Made by a program: the position numbers and the translations under genes. Shown in pieces: positions 33,844 through 44,700 of a DNA stretch of 64,000 nucleotides. Position 1 is the stretch's first letter; each line of letters starts with the position of its first letter. The notes under the pieces are model-generated. The model did not search any database, was not told the DNA's origin, and saw nothing but the letters and a program-made list of their open reading frames with translations. Source of the stretch: Corallium rubrum. Taxonomy: Eukaryota > Cnidaria > Anthozoa > Scleralcyonacea > Coralliidae. Location of the stretch: the NCBI GenBank assembly GCA_964035015.1, contig CAXIUP010000279.1, positions 1 to 64,000 of the forward strand, in the 5' to 3' direction.

Positions 33844-33940
33844 ATAAAAGATCTTAATCCCTTTCAACGGAAAGCAGTTGTCCAATTTGTCCAAGGGAAT
33901 ACTGATGTTTGTAAACTTTCCTACCGAGTGTGGTAAATAG
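33844..33940 (+). pseudogene. RecQ-like helicase N-terminal fragment
   Basis: One frame reads DLNPFQRKAVVQFVQGNTDV and, after a one-base frame change near 33907, FVNFPTECGK followed by a stop. This resembles the start of the RecQ-type helicase core, where 'FQxxAVxxFxxGxDVFVxLPTGxGKS' contains the Walker A loop. Here the loop is cut off by a stop directly after the Lys and the Gly-Tyr is Glu-Cys, so it is a dead fragment. The identification rests on about 30 residues. Confidence 0.45.
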
Positions 33941-34212
33941 CTGATTTGCCAAGCGCCGATACAATCTCAAAGGTTTCTGGCCATGGCCCATGTTATTGTG
34001 GTGGTTTCTCCGCTTGTGAAGCTTTTAATATGCAAGAACAAGTAATTCACCCACGAAGTCTTAGGATTTCTTCGGTTAGCTTGAGCAACATTGAAGAAAA
34101 CAAATTAAAATACGTAGAAGAAGCAATATTCTCGATCGGTAGTTTAATACGCACACCTGAACGTCTGCGAAGGAGACTACCTGGACCTGCTACATTTCGC
34201 AAACACTTGTAG

Positions 34213-34760
34213 CCTTTTCAAACGTTTTCGTACGGATTTATTGATATGAGCGGCAAGAACATAATTAAAATACCATTCTTCGTAAATTTCGTGAACTTCT
34301 AAGCTAAACTACTCGAAATATTAACTGTCAAGTAAACACACTCTATACTAGTCGCTCTTGTTGTTCACCCCATTTCCGTCGGGCTTGTGTTTACATCTTT
34401 TATTTCGCTGTCGCTCATAACTTCAACGCTTGTTTATCTGCATGTGGTGAAAGAGGATAATCGAAATAGCATTCTCCAAAAATTCGGCGAAGTTCTAAGC
34501 TATACTTCTGAAAATATTCGTGATTTCAAGTGCCGTGCGGTACGCAGATAATTTTCAGACTTCGGTAATGTAATTTGAGCACACCGTGTGTCAACACGGC
34601 CAAGTGAATATTTCTCTGATGCCCACACGCTTCACATTGACTTTTACGCACCTTTGTTTGTATGGGCAGAAAGAACATAGTTAAAACATTATTCTTCGTA
34701 AATTTTGTAATGTTCTAAGCTAAACTTTTCGAAATATTAGCTTTCGATTAAACAAGTTTT
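34213..34760. repeat. Three degenerate about 210-bp direct repeats
   Basis: The block containing 'cattcttcgtaaatttcgtg' then 'ttctaagctaaac' and 'gaaatatta' recurs near 34270, 34470 and 34690 with many substitutions. Each is followed by sequence rich in 'cgct'. No coding potential is seen. Confidence 0.6.
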
Positions 34761-34950
34761 ACACAACAACGCTTGCCTCGTCGCTCGCAAAAGTCTGGCG
34801 TTTAATTTTAGCAGGATCAATGCTGTAATCTCATTGGTTCATTATCGAGTGAGCAGCCGCTGGTGGGAGCGAGTTTGGGACGGCGACCCTAACAACGGCT
34901 GCGAGGGAGACTACGACAATCGCCGCCTTGCAAAACATTCAGAACTATTC

Positions 34951-35690
34951 TCGTACCCAGAGCCTGCGATCCTTTTGGTCATTACCAAGGATCAGAGGCT
35001 CCGGGAAACTCCGATGCAACTTGTCATATGATTAGTTAGTTTAAAGTAAAATTTCAAATAATGTACACGTTGCTAACTTGTTTAATCGATTTCTCGACGT
35101 TCTGTAACATAATTTACACGACAGACCCAAAATACAATAGAACACATGAAATAATTCAAAACAGCAAAAATCCCGACAATTTATAAGTTAAAACTATTAT
35201 TATTCTCACTCCGTCGCCAAACAAACATCCATCGTCTGACTCGTCTCATAAGTCTTCGCAGCTTCGCCTCAGAACTTTAAAATTATATTAGAGAATACAA
35301 AGTCGATGTAGTTTAGCCAAAATTCCTGGCAGAAAGTACAATTCCTTACCTGAGCGGCTGAGCCGATCACTGCCGAGTGCTGACGGCGAACCGGACATAT
35401 AAAACACTCTCGTCAAATCGTCCGGTTGACGATTTAGAGAAAAGCTAAGAAAGACCATTTGTATCTCAACGCTTTGTCAAGAGCTTTGTAAAACATACTG
35501 GGCCATTCTTTATCGGTAAGCTAAGATCTTTTCTGGTCTTCGAACAAGCTAAAGATCGTCGATGACAGTAACAAATTGGGAACCAGAGGACTGGGAACAA
35601 AAAGCCAATTTAGTTTTTTTTTCATCGGAGTTTCCCAGAGCCTCTGATACTTTGAACTGACCAAAAGGATCGCAGGCTCTGGGTACGAGA
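34951..35690. repeat. Inverted-repeat element, about 740 bp
   Basis: The arm at 34951-35015 ('cgtacccagagcctgcgatc...') is repeated inverted at 35622-35690. The 600 bp between them contain no recognised gene. Confidence 0.7.
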
Positions 35691-37323
35691 TTGATATCAC
35701 AAAGTGCATCGGCGATCATCGCCGATGATTCACTCCAACCTTAGTCCAACAAGAAATTACGAAACGTGCGTGTGTTTAACGCAACCATTTTGAAGTTTCG
35801 TGGGGTGACAGAAAATGTGACCGCATCATCGCCGACAAATGAGAAGTGTTATCGCGAACTGATCGGCGATGACCCGCGACATATAAGAACTAGGCTTTAT
35901 AATATACAGAAAATACAAAACTGTGAAGTTGCACACATTTTCTTCTAAACTTGAACAAAAACATAGAACAATGACTTTGGATGACTTTCCAAACTATGTT
36001 CTATTAACTATATATGATTCGATGCACAGAACTTGATTAGGCTTTATAAGTGAAGTCTAATTATGTCTGATGTACAATCTGAAAATTTTGTTTGAAAGTA
36101 TACTTTCTATGAGCAATTTATTTTTGGTCGTTATATTTGTGTACTGTTACCCAATTGGTTCCAGATTTACAGATCCACAGAAGTGGCCAAAAAATGAATC
36201 CTCCGGGCCAGGACTACCTTACGAGCATGTTGTCACAAATCTCATTCTAAAGAAAGTCTCAAAATTAAATGGTGTGCCACTATACCCCTTGCTAACAGAG
36301 TTAAAAATCTTTACTTAAATTTCACACTCATAATACACAGTAAAATGATATTTCTGTCCACCATCCATGGTAGCTAAGATAGTTAAATTGTACACACACA
36401 CACAGAGAAGATGTGTGTTAAGGGGAGGGGAGGGGAGGGGTTTGGTGTTGGCTTAGTTATTAAGTCAGCCATTCCCGCACGACTTAGCCATGCATTCTGG
36501 TACATTGTAATTTGATGATACATCTTTGATTTCTTTTTTCAGCGTTCTGTAAAAGTTCTCACCATTAACAATAAACATGACTGGGTCATGCAATTTCTTT
36601 TGTACAGCTGTGCTTAGTCTATTGTTTGCTTCATATCCGAATTCTTTACAAGGTAAAATCCTGATTTTATATGTTGTATGTTTAAACAATACACCACTGT
36701 AGCGCTTGTAACTTCTAGGTACATGTTTGTGTCTGAATTCAGCTAGCCTGGTTAAATTTTAAAATTCACACTATTTCAAGCCTGTGTGTAGATTCATATT
36801 ACAAGATTAAGATACAAATATGAGTCTGCACGTAAGCTAGATATTGTCAAAATTGTCCTCACTCTTCAGTCAACCTATCCATTAATTACGTATATAATAT
36901 CATGGCCACCTCGGTTTTCATTGTTTCCACACGGACATTTACTCTCTAAATTACCCGATGCATAAAGATGAAGTACGATTAGTAACTAATCATACCCAAT
37001 GTTTACGCCAAAGTTCGCTTATGCATATAATAACTAACAAATACATGAAGTGGACACTTATCGAATTCCTAATAGTATTAATCACAACTCAATAATTTAT
37101 TCACTTTGAAGTTGTTGACTCCGCCAAAAGCGTTCTTGTTTTATAATTCTCATTCTTCCGAGGTAACCATAATATTACAAAGTGATAGCATGGCATTTCG
37201 GTTGATACTTAACCTCCCTCGACTTTCGGGTACATTTAATCACTAATCAACCTCAATGCCATGCTATTACTTATAATGAGTGAAACTTTAAGTTCATTGT
37301 AGTTTGTTTCTTGTATCTTTCAG
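35691..37323. other. Intronic or intergenic interval before the second Ig exon
   Basis: No exon could be supported. A frame starting near 36109 looks like a hydrophobic leader but has no splice site in a phase matching the exon at 37324. A 'gggga' run lies near 36422-36440. A palindromic pair 'tgatagcatggcatt' / 'aatgccatgctatt' lies at about 37181-37268. Confidence 0.4.
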
Positions 37324-37653
37324 CCAAGATTTCTCCTCCATCATTTGGTAATCGTACTTACGTCTCTAAAGGATCAAAAGTTACTTTAGCATGGACATAT
37401 GATTTTGGTGGCAAAGCAATTATATATACTCAATGGTTTTTCAGCAACTCTGTTAGCTCATCTGATCCACTGGCTGATATTGTTGGTGGCACAGTAACTA
37501 TATTCAACAGCTCTTTACCTAATATTAACGTCATAAAGCCAACAACATTGGTTTTAACAAATGTAAGTCTGGATTACAATGGAACGTACAGACTTGACCT
37601 TACACCACGTGGTCTGGATGTTTCTTCTTCTGAAGTACTGGTTATTATATTAG
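37324..37653 (+). CDS. Ig-like domain exon lacking the canonical cysteines (second receptor gene)
   Basis: The exon follows 'tcttgtatctttcag' and ends before a 'gtaaga' donor, again phase 1-1. It encodes an about 110-residue V-set-like domain: ISPPSFGNRTYVSKGSKVTL, then AWTYDFGG, TQWFFSNS and SLDYNGTYRLDL. The D-x-G-x-Y signature and the Trp (TQWFF) of the Ig fold are kept, but the two disulfide positions hold Ala/Trp (after KVTL) and Leu (GTYRL). Four N-glycosylation sequons (NRT, NSS, NVS, NGT) support an extracellular role. Sequence and phase suit a paralogue of the 19.2-23.2 kb receptor. Confidence 0.8.
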
Positions 37654-37756
37654 GTAAGAAATTAGTTGCTTTTGTTACCATTCAATAACTTAAACTAGAA
37701 ATATGTTAATGCAACAACTTCTTGCACTTGTTATTTTAATAAAGAACAACTCATTT

Positions 37757-38441
37757 TTGAGCCCGGACGTAGGGCCGAAGGCCCGGAGCCCAGCGAGGGT
37801 GCTAATCTCGACACGCGTGGAGTCATTTTACACGTGTAGACAAACGTGATATGCGAGCAAATTTTCGTGATCTGAATATTAATTTGTATATATGTGTGGA
37901 CGGACCATGCGCGGTTAAGATTGTGGGGTACTAGGAACAATGTAGTTCTTGACAAAGATTTGAACCAATATAATTTATTCTTGACAAAAAGGCTTGAGAA
38001 AGGAGTTTTTGGAAACGTATATCACTTTTAAAAGAACACAAACAAATCAACGTCTACGTATAAAGGAAAGGTCGAACAGAAAGGACTCGAGGAGTTGAAA
38101 TCAATTTTCTTTAAGATCATCTTCGTAAAATGCCGTACTTCCGCTGCTCCGCGATTGCTAACTTTTTCAGCTTCAACGAAGAACATCAAGTTGAACAGCA
38201 AATCGCTGGATGGACAAGCTTGGTAGGCATATTAAAAACAAAGAAAAGCTCAGAGAACTCGCTATTAAAATCGTACTTTGACTTTCGCATAAAGAAAATG
38301 TCAATAAAGAACAAATACGCCCGCGATTTTTTTGGTCAGCGCAGACAAATTGCCCACCTGTTAATCAGGGGGTATTTACAAAAATTCATGTAAAAGCGAG
38401 CGAGGGGTTATTTATTGCGTTTATGTATTTCTAGTTTGCGG
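37757..38441. repeat. Interspersed repeat family C, shortened copy
   Basis: It begins with 'gagcccggacgtagggccga' and 'gagggtgctaatctcgacac', as at 19793, and ends with 'gcgagcgaggggtta', like 20882-20892. The middle differs from the longer copy. A frame at 38130-38393 is present, but I do not recognise it. Confidence 0.6.
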
Positions 38442-38513
38442 TGAATTTTTTATATATATTTGTGTTATTGTGATATTATTACTTGGAGGCAATTATATCT
38501 AAGCATAGATAAT

Positions 38514-38801
38514 GGAAGGGGAACTGGATAGGAAACTTACGAAACCGGAAACGATGTTTGCACAACTTGCTATGGTAATTATAGACTTATAAGCGGGCAA
38601 TGCACCTAACGGGTGGTCCCACATGGCTAAAATCAGACACTGCTGAACTTAAGTGATATTACACTTTTGTCTAATTTCAGCAATAGCTGCATTAGCTGCT
38701 TATAAGTGTGTAATTACCATAGCAAGTTGTGCAAACAACGTTTCCGGTTCTTTAACCTCGTTTGAAGTTTCCTATCCAGTTCCCCTTCCATTATCTATGA
38801 T
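38514..38801. repeat. Hairpin MITE family B, copy 2
   Basis: The outer arms 'atagataatggaaggggaac' and 'gttccccttccattatctat' are almost perfect complements, and the core 'ggtggtcccacatggctaaa' is shared with copy 1 at 21567-21880. The less decayed arms suggest a younger insertion than copy 1. Confidence 0.9.
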
Positions 38802-38872
38802 ATAAGTCATCGTAATGATTGAAATAAGTGCTTTCCTTCCAGCAGTAATACTTTCCTAGAAAGTTACTTACA

Positions 38873-39008
38873 TTACTTTTGATAGTTCATCTCTCATGGC
38901 GTTGTCTACCTTCATTAAGTTGAAGCTGGATGCTGTTTAAAACTATTGCCACTACAAATCTCAACTTACTCAAGGTAGACAACATGAGAGATGAACTGTC
39001 AAAAGTAA
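38873..39008. repeat. Hairpin MITE, about 135 bp
   Basis: The arms 'ttacttttgatagttcatct' and 'agatgaactgtcaaaagtaa' pair, with the centre near 38940. Confidence 0.83.
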
Positions 39009-39201
39009 GTATATTTTATTGATTTACGGTATTTTTTATTGATTTGCTGTATTTTAACTATAAGTTAAATACAGCAACATTTTCCAAGTTTATATTTAAC
39101 CATTCTTATCCCTGAGCCGGGCGTAGAGCCGAAGGCCCGGAGCTCGACGAGGGTGCTAGTCTCGTGGAGTCTATTTTACACGCATTATATTAGTATAAAT
39201 T

Positions 39202-39960
39202 TACAAGTTTATAATGCAAATCCTCGAATTTCATTGGCTATTGCAGGAGTTATAATTAACAATTAGACAACGAGCCCGAGTTTTCTATGAGCGAATAGTC
39301 AACGAGGCGAAGCCTCGTTGAGCTCGTTGACTATCGCTCATAGAAAACGAGGGCGAGTTGTCTAATTGTTTTAGTATAAATTTCCCAACAAAAGTCAAAT
39401 AAATTCTCGACCATAACATATTCCTCGAGGCTCGTTTAATACTTTTTTTAACTGCCAACTACAAATGTTCAACAGTCATTTCGGACATCTCCTTGGCCCG
39501 TGCAGTAACTGATGGAAAAGCAAAGTTTTCTTGCATAATTTAGCATGGATTTTCATGTACAACATTGAAACAATATATATCCACTCATTTAATTTGTAAA
39601 AGTGACAAAAAGTTGAAAGAAACATTCAATTTAGCATATAGTTTACATCACGAAATCTTGTCAACAGCAAGCGTAATTTTGAAATGTGTTTTGTTTGCAG
39701 TTATTTCGTTTTAAACGAACACAGATAAACAATTTAACGATCTTACCATTAATAATTTCCATTCTAACCATTTTGTAGCCGTTTTTGTTTTCTGTAGAAC
39801 GTATTGCTTCGCCTAAATGTTCAATTTCTTCTTTCATTTGCCCACTCCATTATAATTTCGGCGCCATTGTTGCTTAACAGAACGACCGCTGGCTCTCATG
39901 ATCATTGTTCGTGCTATACTACGCATTCTGTCAGTGGTAAATTTTTTTAAAAGAATGACT
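39202..39960 (-). repeat. Interspersed repeat family D, copy 2 (inverted relative to copies 1 and 3)
   Basis: Read on the minus strand it matches 58600-59400 closely, including 'agccagcggtcgttctg' and the 'acagaaaacaaaaacggcta' stretch. It lies about 0.5 kb from the left end of the Polinton, with a sister copy about 0.8 kb from the right end in the opposite orientation. Confidence 0.75.
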
Positions 39961-39969
39961 TTCATTTAA

Positions 39970-40153
39970 GAAATACCTAATGGGTTTCCATGTTTGGATA
40001 GCCTGATCCAAACACGAGGGATGTTGCGAGACTTTCAAAAAGCGTAAAAAAACACGAGCCGCCAGGCGAGTGTTTTTTAGCTTTTTGAAAGTCTCGCAAC
40101 ATCCCTCGTGTTTGGATCAGGCTATCCAAACATGGAAACCCATTAGGTATTTC
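39970..40153. mobile_element. Near-perfect hairpin MITE flanked by TTAA
   Basis: The arms of about 75 bp or more (starting 'gaaatacctaatgggtttcc') are exact complements, with a loop of roughly 20-30 bp. TTAA lies on both sides (39966-39969 and 40154-40157), the target duplication used by piggyBac-like and some other superfamilies. The perfect arms indicate a very recent insertion. A partial related sequence ('gtttggatagcctgatccaa') occurs at 58492-58512. Confidence 0.88.
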
Positions 40154-40157
40154 TTAA

Positions 40158-40467
40158 TTATAAAATGACCGACAATAAAATAACAGATTTTGTGAGAAAA
40201 AAATAGTGATAGGAATACATATTCTCCCGAAATTCATCAACAACCAATCACATTTTGCCTTGTAACGTCTTGGTGACGAGCTGCAGGGCGAGCGAAACGA
40301 GAAAGAAAGTAATCCGAAAATTATTTTGCCGACAAATTCAACATTAAAGATGAGAATGTCAATAAAGAAGTGAACTCTGACCATCGAAAACAGCGAATAT
40401 TATTAGGAAAACGCTTAAACATTGCTAGAATCAACCGCCTCAGCGTCTGGCTCGTGGTTTTAGAGCA
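40158..40467. other. Host flank of the Polinton, left side
   Basis: No gene is recognised. This 310-bp stretch separates the TTAA hairpin from the Polinton target duplication. Confidence 0.4.
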
Positions 40468-40473
40468 AATACA
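40468..40473. other. Polinton target-site duplication, left copy (aataca)
   Basis: The six bases aataca directly precede the AG-starting terminal repeat and recur directly after the right terminal repeat (57839-57844). Six base pairs is the known Polinton duplication length. Confidence 0.93.
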
Positions 40474-40980
40474 AGTAGTATAGGATATGAGGCTATGGAG
40501 CCACTTTTTACTTTTCCCAAAAAAACAGCCCCCAGATGATCAGATTTAGCAGGGATGGTCGCCCGAAACGGTGAGCTTTTTTAAAAAATTTTTTAAGTAT
40601 AAGAAAAAGGGACGAAAAGGGACCGAAACCAAAAAAAAAAAATTTTGGAATTCATCAAGAAAGGATGTTTGAAAGGGGGAAAAATTTTCGCGCCTCCAAA
40701 AACCCATTTTCGTCTGCTTATACTTCAAAAAGTGAAAAACGGTCCACCCCCTTCAGACGCTCTGCTGGGTTTGATATGAAACACCCAAAGCGATCAGGGT
40801 TGTGGTTCTGACACGCCCTACTTACTCCCCGATTTCTTTTCAGATACTTTTGTCTTGTGTTGGTACACATGTTTCCCCACAGTTACACCACCAGATAACA
40901 GTCCGAGACATGGTATGTACGGTGTGATCATGGCTACAACTTTACCAACGTCACTTTTTAACAGTTTGTCTTTTTGTAAT
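40474..40980. repeat. Polinton left terminal inverted repeat (507 bp)
   Basis: It pairs with 57328-57838 and differs from it at only about eight places, including small length changes in homopolymers. The inner edge is sharp: the pairing stops after 'tctttttgtaat' at 40980. The repeat contains a copy of the last 54 codons of the rightmost gene in antisense (40980-40818). Confidence 0.95.
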
Positions 40981-40995
40981 CGTGACAATTTTAAT

Positions 40996-41742
40996 ATGGA
41001 GGAGATTGAACTTAAGCCATTAGATCCAAATCATGACCCAGACCCAGACCCTGATCAGGAGGAAACAGATTTTGGGGGTGTTGATGCTTCGGAAGACTTT
41101 TTGGAGCGTAATAGTGTCGGATCTGATGATGCTATTGATGGCCCCACTGTAAATAATGTGTCAGAGGGTAGAACCGGGAGGATTAGGAGAAGAGCTGCAT
41201 ATCGGAACTGTGAGGACTTTTTCATAAATATACTAGAACTGGAACCACAATGCACTGACCCACTGTTTGTTGACTATCTGATTGATAATAACATATTAAG
41301 TATATCCAGGGAGTTTAGTGAGTCTGGTTTGGTTATCGATTATTCTGTGAGGTATCTGGGAGGTGAGTTTCAGACATTTGGACAGGCTTTAACCGAAGAG
41401 GAAGATGGTTTGTTAAGGGATGGTATCAGAACACATTATGATGAGTGGACTAAGGCTAACCTAAATAAGACATTGAGGAAAGCTGGAATTGTGACTGCCA
41501 TTGGTCTGGGAGCGGTTGCATTAGTAACTGGTCTGTCAGTAGGTCTAACCAGAAAGGGCTCTGATATAGTTCATCAGGCTAAGAGATGGGAAAAGTTACA
41601 TCCGGCAAAAGGAGGGGACACAATACCATGGACAGAAATACAGGAAGCTGGTGGGAAGGTAATTGTTTTCACTGGGGAGTATTTAATAGTGATTATTATG
41701 GCAGCTGGATTGTTTTCCTACCGTTACACTAAGAGGGGGTAA
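40996..41742 (+). CDS. Polinton protein of unknown function, two C-terminal membrane helices (248 aa)
   Basis: ATG 40996 was chosen because it is the first in-frame ATG inside the element, 15 bases past the repeat edge, and follows 'ttttaat'. The frame stays open upstream only through terminal-repeat sequence shared with the other end. The protein starts with an acidic, Asp/Pro-rich region (PNHDPDPDPDQEE), then a mixed middle domain with a Cys-containing CEDFFINILELEPQC block. It ends with two hydrophobic segments (GIVTAIGLGAVALVTGLSVG and VIVFTGEYLIVIIMAAGLF). It converges on the polymerase gene, 29 bases away. I do not recognise the family. A membrane-associated virion or assembly protein is a guess. 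Confidence 0.8.
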   Translation: MEEIELKPLDPNHDPDPDPDQEETDFGGVDASEDFLERNSVGSDDAIDGPTVNNVSEGRTGRIRRRAAYRNCEDFFINILELEPQCTDPLFVDYLIDNNILSISREFSESGLVIDYSVRYLGGEFQTFGQALTEEEDGLLRDGIRTHYDEWTKANLNKTLRKAGIVTAIGLGAVALVTGLSVGLTRKGSDIVHQAKRWEKLHPAKGGDTIPWTEIQEAGGKVIVFTGEYLIVIIMAAGLFSYRYTKRG

Positions 41743-41771
41743 TCTGTGAACATATACCTTACCGACCACAC

Positions 41772-44700
41772 TTAAGTCAGCTGAATACTCTTATGTCCGT
41801 ACGCGTAGGAGCTGATCCCATCTTCCAGCAGGTATCTCTTGTCGTCAAAGCATGAGAGTGACACTTTATTTATCTCATAACTACCCAACTCATGTTTCAC
41901 GCTTCGAATGGTTTTCATTTTTTGAAGCACCTGTTTTTTACTAAATAATACTTTTTTGTAGTGTTCATGTTTGATCTGTTTCTCAGTGACACTCCTCTTA
42001 ATTCCCTTAGCGGTTTTGTCACCTTCTCCGTTGTCTTTTAGGTAAGAATACATTTTACTTCTGAGACCAACGAATTCGGTTATGGGAACGCCAGCCGCCA
42101 CATCCTTCATCTTTCCAATAACCTTTTTGTTTGACTTGCTGTGATACGGCGAGCTCTCTAGATAGTTCGAGTTGTCGAAGATGTTTTTATTAGCCCAGAA
42201 GTCTTTGTAAACATCTTCCACCTCAATCTCATATGTCAGGCTGTCCGTATCTGTGAACAACAACTTAGCCCCACTTCCATATTTTTCTAAAACATAGTTG
42301 TAATGAAAGTCATACATCAGGGTTTTTGATAGGTCTAGAATACACATACCAACATAAGCCGGTCGGTTCAACGTCAGGACTTCCTTAATCTTATGAACGG
42401 CAACAAGGTTTTCGTTGAATATTTTGGCAGACACGAAGGTTGGTTTGGAAGCCAACCTCAACATTTTTCTCTCACTGGTGACCAACCGGACATCCACACG
42501 CTTTCTCAGGTTTTCCATCGTCTTACCAAAAACGCTGTTGTTCATCAGCTTGAAGAAGTCCTTCTCGAAGTCGTTTCTGGCGGCGGTTCTCCTCACCGTG
42601 TTGAAGTTGATGTACTGCCTCAGCCAAGGGGACTGATCAAACAACAGAACTCGGTGGACTTTTTTCACCTTCATCCCAAGTCTGACGTACAGCTGTAGGT
42701 TTCTGTAGTGGACGACATACCTTTCCTTCCCCATCAGGTTGGTTACCAACTTACTGACACCACCAACGCTAACGCCGAACTTTTCCTTAATCTTGAAACA
42801 ATACTCCGACAACATATCTTCCCGTATTTCCATCTTTTCAGGGGCTAATGGGTAGTCGTTGTGTAGATCGTGGAGTTTAGGAGGATACTCAAGATCAACC
42901 TCAAGTATCATTCCAGTTCGGCTGTCATTATCCGGAAGTTCCCAGGCCAGGTTTTTCAGATTACCCTCATTCATCCACCTGAATCCGCCAGTCGGGAGGC
43001 ACTGACTCATGGCCCAACCATATAGATTATTAGCGTCCAGATACATTATATACTTTACAGCCTCGTCCTCACTATACCCCTTCATATACGGATTGTTCGC
43101 CTTTCCATATCTGTTGGCTATGTAACTAACACCACCTCTCATTCCTTTCTCAATGAACTGGAACATATCAATGTCAGTCATCAACTCCAACTCAACCCCA
43201 GTCATCTTCAACATAGCGTCCCACGCCAATCCAGGTGAGGTGAAGTAATGACAAGGATCCAACCCATAGTTCAGAGCACATGCCTTTCTGAAGTTCTCAA
43301 AAACATCCGCCAACAACAACACATCCAACTTCAGATACACATCATGGTAATCTCCCATCGTCCTCATCCCAAACGACTTCCACACTTCCTGAGCGCCACG
43401 ATATTGTTTGTCACTTATTGACTCATCCTCCAACACACTATAGAACTCATCCTTTGGTGGTAACTCAGTCTCATCAAACCGACTGAACGAGTCCATGTGG
43501 TCATAAGGATAGACACCCTTCGTCCTCATAAGATACAACCGATCACCAAACTCCTCAGCTGTGTACCTATACGAATCATCTGGTAGATTCTCCACCAACT
43601 TATCCAGTGGGCTACTCATAAACTGAAGACTGTCCAGAAACACAAGGTTCTTACCTAACATGAAGGCCATGTACTTCTCCATATTATTTGGGATGACGTT
43701 AATCTCCTGTCCGAACTTTCCTATCTCCCCCATGATGTGATGACCATCATAACCCCTCAGGTTGTGAAAGATGACTGGTATCTTATCAGTTAGTCTATGA
43801 TTTCTGTTACAGAGCTGATGGGCCGACCCTCTATACCTCCCAGTCACATGACAATGGTCACGGACCCTAACATCACTCTCCTCATACTTCAAACCACAGA
43901 TGTGACATCCGTTGGCGTCTCTGAAGTCTGCCCTGTCGGAATCAGTCAGAACCATATCCTGGTTGAAGTGCTCTTTCCGGACACCCTTACAATACTCCAC
44001 CTCTTCCAACATCTTTCCAATAAACTTGTTGACAGCACCAGGACCTCTGTACACCTGTATGTCCTTACTGTATCTATCATCGTAACAACAGACAACCTTA
44101 TACCCATAACCACAATCAGTATGTTTCTGATACTTCTCCATGTATGGTTTTTTCTCTTTCTTCTTTCGGTTTGACTCCGACACCTTCGGTCTTTTGACCT
44201 TTTCCGTGATCGCCTCGAAGTCAGCGTACACAACAAACGGAACGTCCAGCTGTTTGTGAAAGTTACTATACTTCAACACGTTCTTACCGGGGTCAGGCAT
44301 CCTAACAGCCTGTTTACCATTCACACTGATACACACAATCTTATGCCTATCCAGAACCTCCGTTGAGCTGAAACACTGTAAACAGTAAACACAGAAGTGT
44401 TTTTTCCTCTTATGTTTTGTTTTGTTGTACATAAACCTATCAAAGTCCCTGATGAGGACGTAATGTCTGTTGTCCCCGTTGGTTATAATCAGGAGGTTCA
44501 TGAGGTCGGTGAATCTCTCCTCTGATACGTAAACCGGAAAGGTTAGCCCGTTTTCATAACCGAAGACGTTGATACGTATCTCATTCTGTTTCTCCACCCG
44601 GTTGTACTGTCTATGACTCACAGGGAAGCTGATTCCACTGTAATCCAAGTCGTCAACATGGTCCCGGTACTTAGACACCCTTTGTGGGTGCTGTGGGACA

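Larger units (their letters stand above)
33625..34926. mobile_element. 1.3-kb element with GC-rich inverted ends carrying a helicase fragment
   Basis: About 85 bp at 33625-33712 ('gtagtctccctcgcagccgt...') is matched inverted at 34846-34926. The interior contains a decayed RecQ-like piece (33844-33940), an unknown frame (33946-34212), and three degenerate direct repeats of about 210 bp (34213-34760). The arms are markedly more GC-rich than their surroundings. The element type is unknown. Confidence 0.65.

Noticed and set aside
36109..36318. Hydrophobic leader-like frame (MSNLFLVVIFVYCY...)
   Set aside because: No splice donor in a compatible phase, no domain, and the frame ends by stop codon.
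38130..38393. 87-codon frame
   Set aside because: It lies within interspersed repeat family C and shows no conserved domain or splice signals.
40855..40995. N-terminal extension of the first Polinton gene into the terminal repeat
   Set aside because: The frame is open there, but no ATG fits before 40996 except within sequence duplicated from the antisense of the rightmost gene.
43797..44236. Open frames on both strands within pPolB
   Set aside because: They lie wholly inside the polymerase gene in other frames and carry no recognisable domain.
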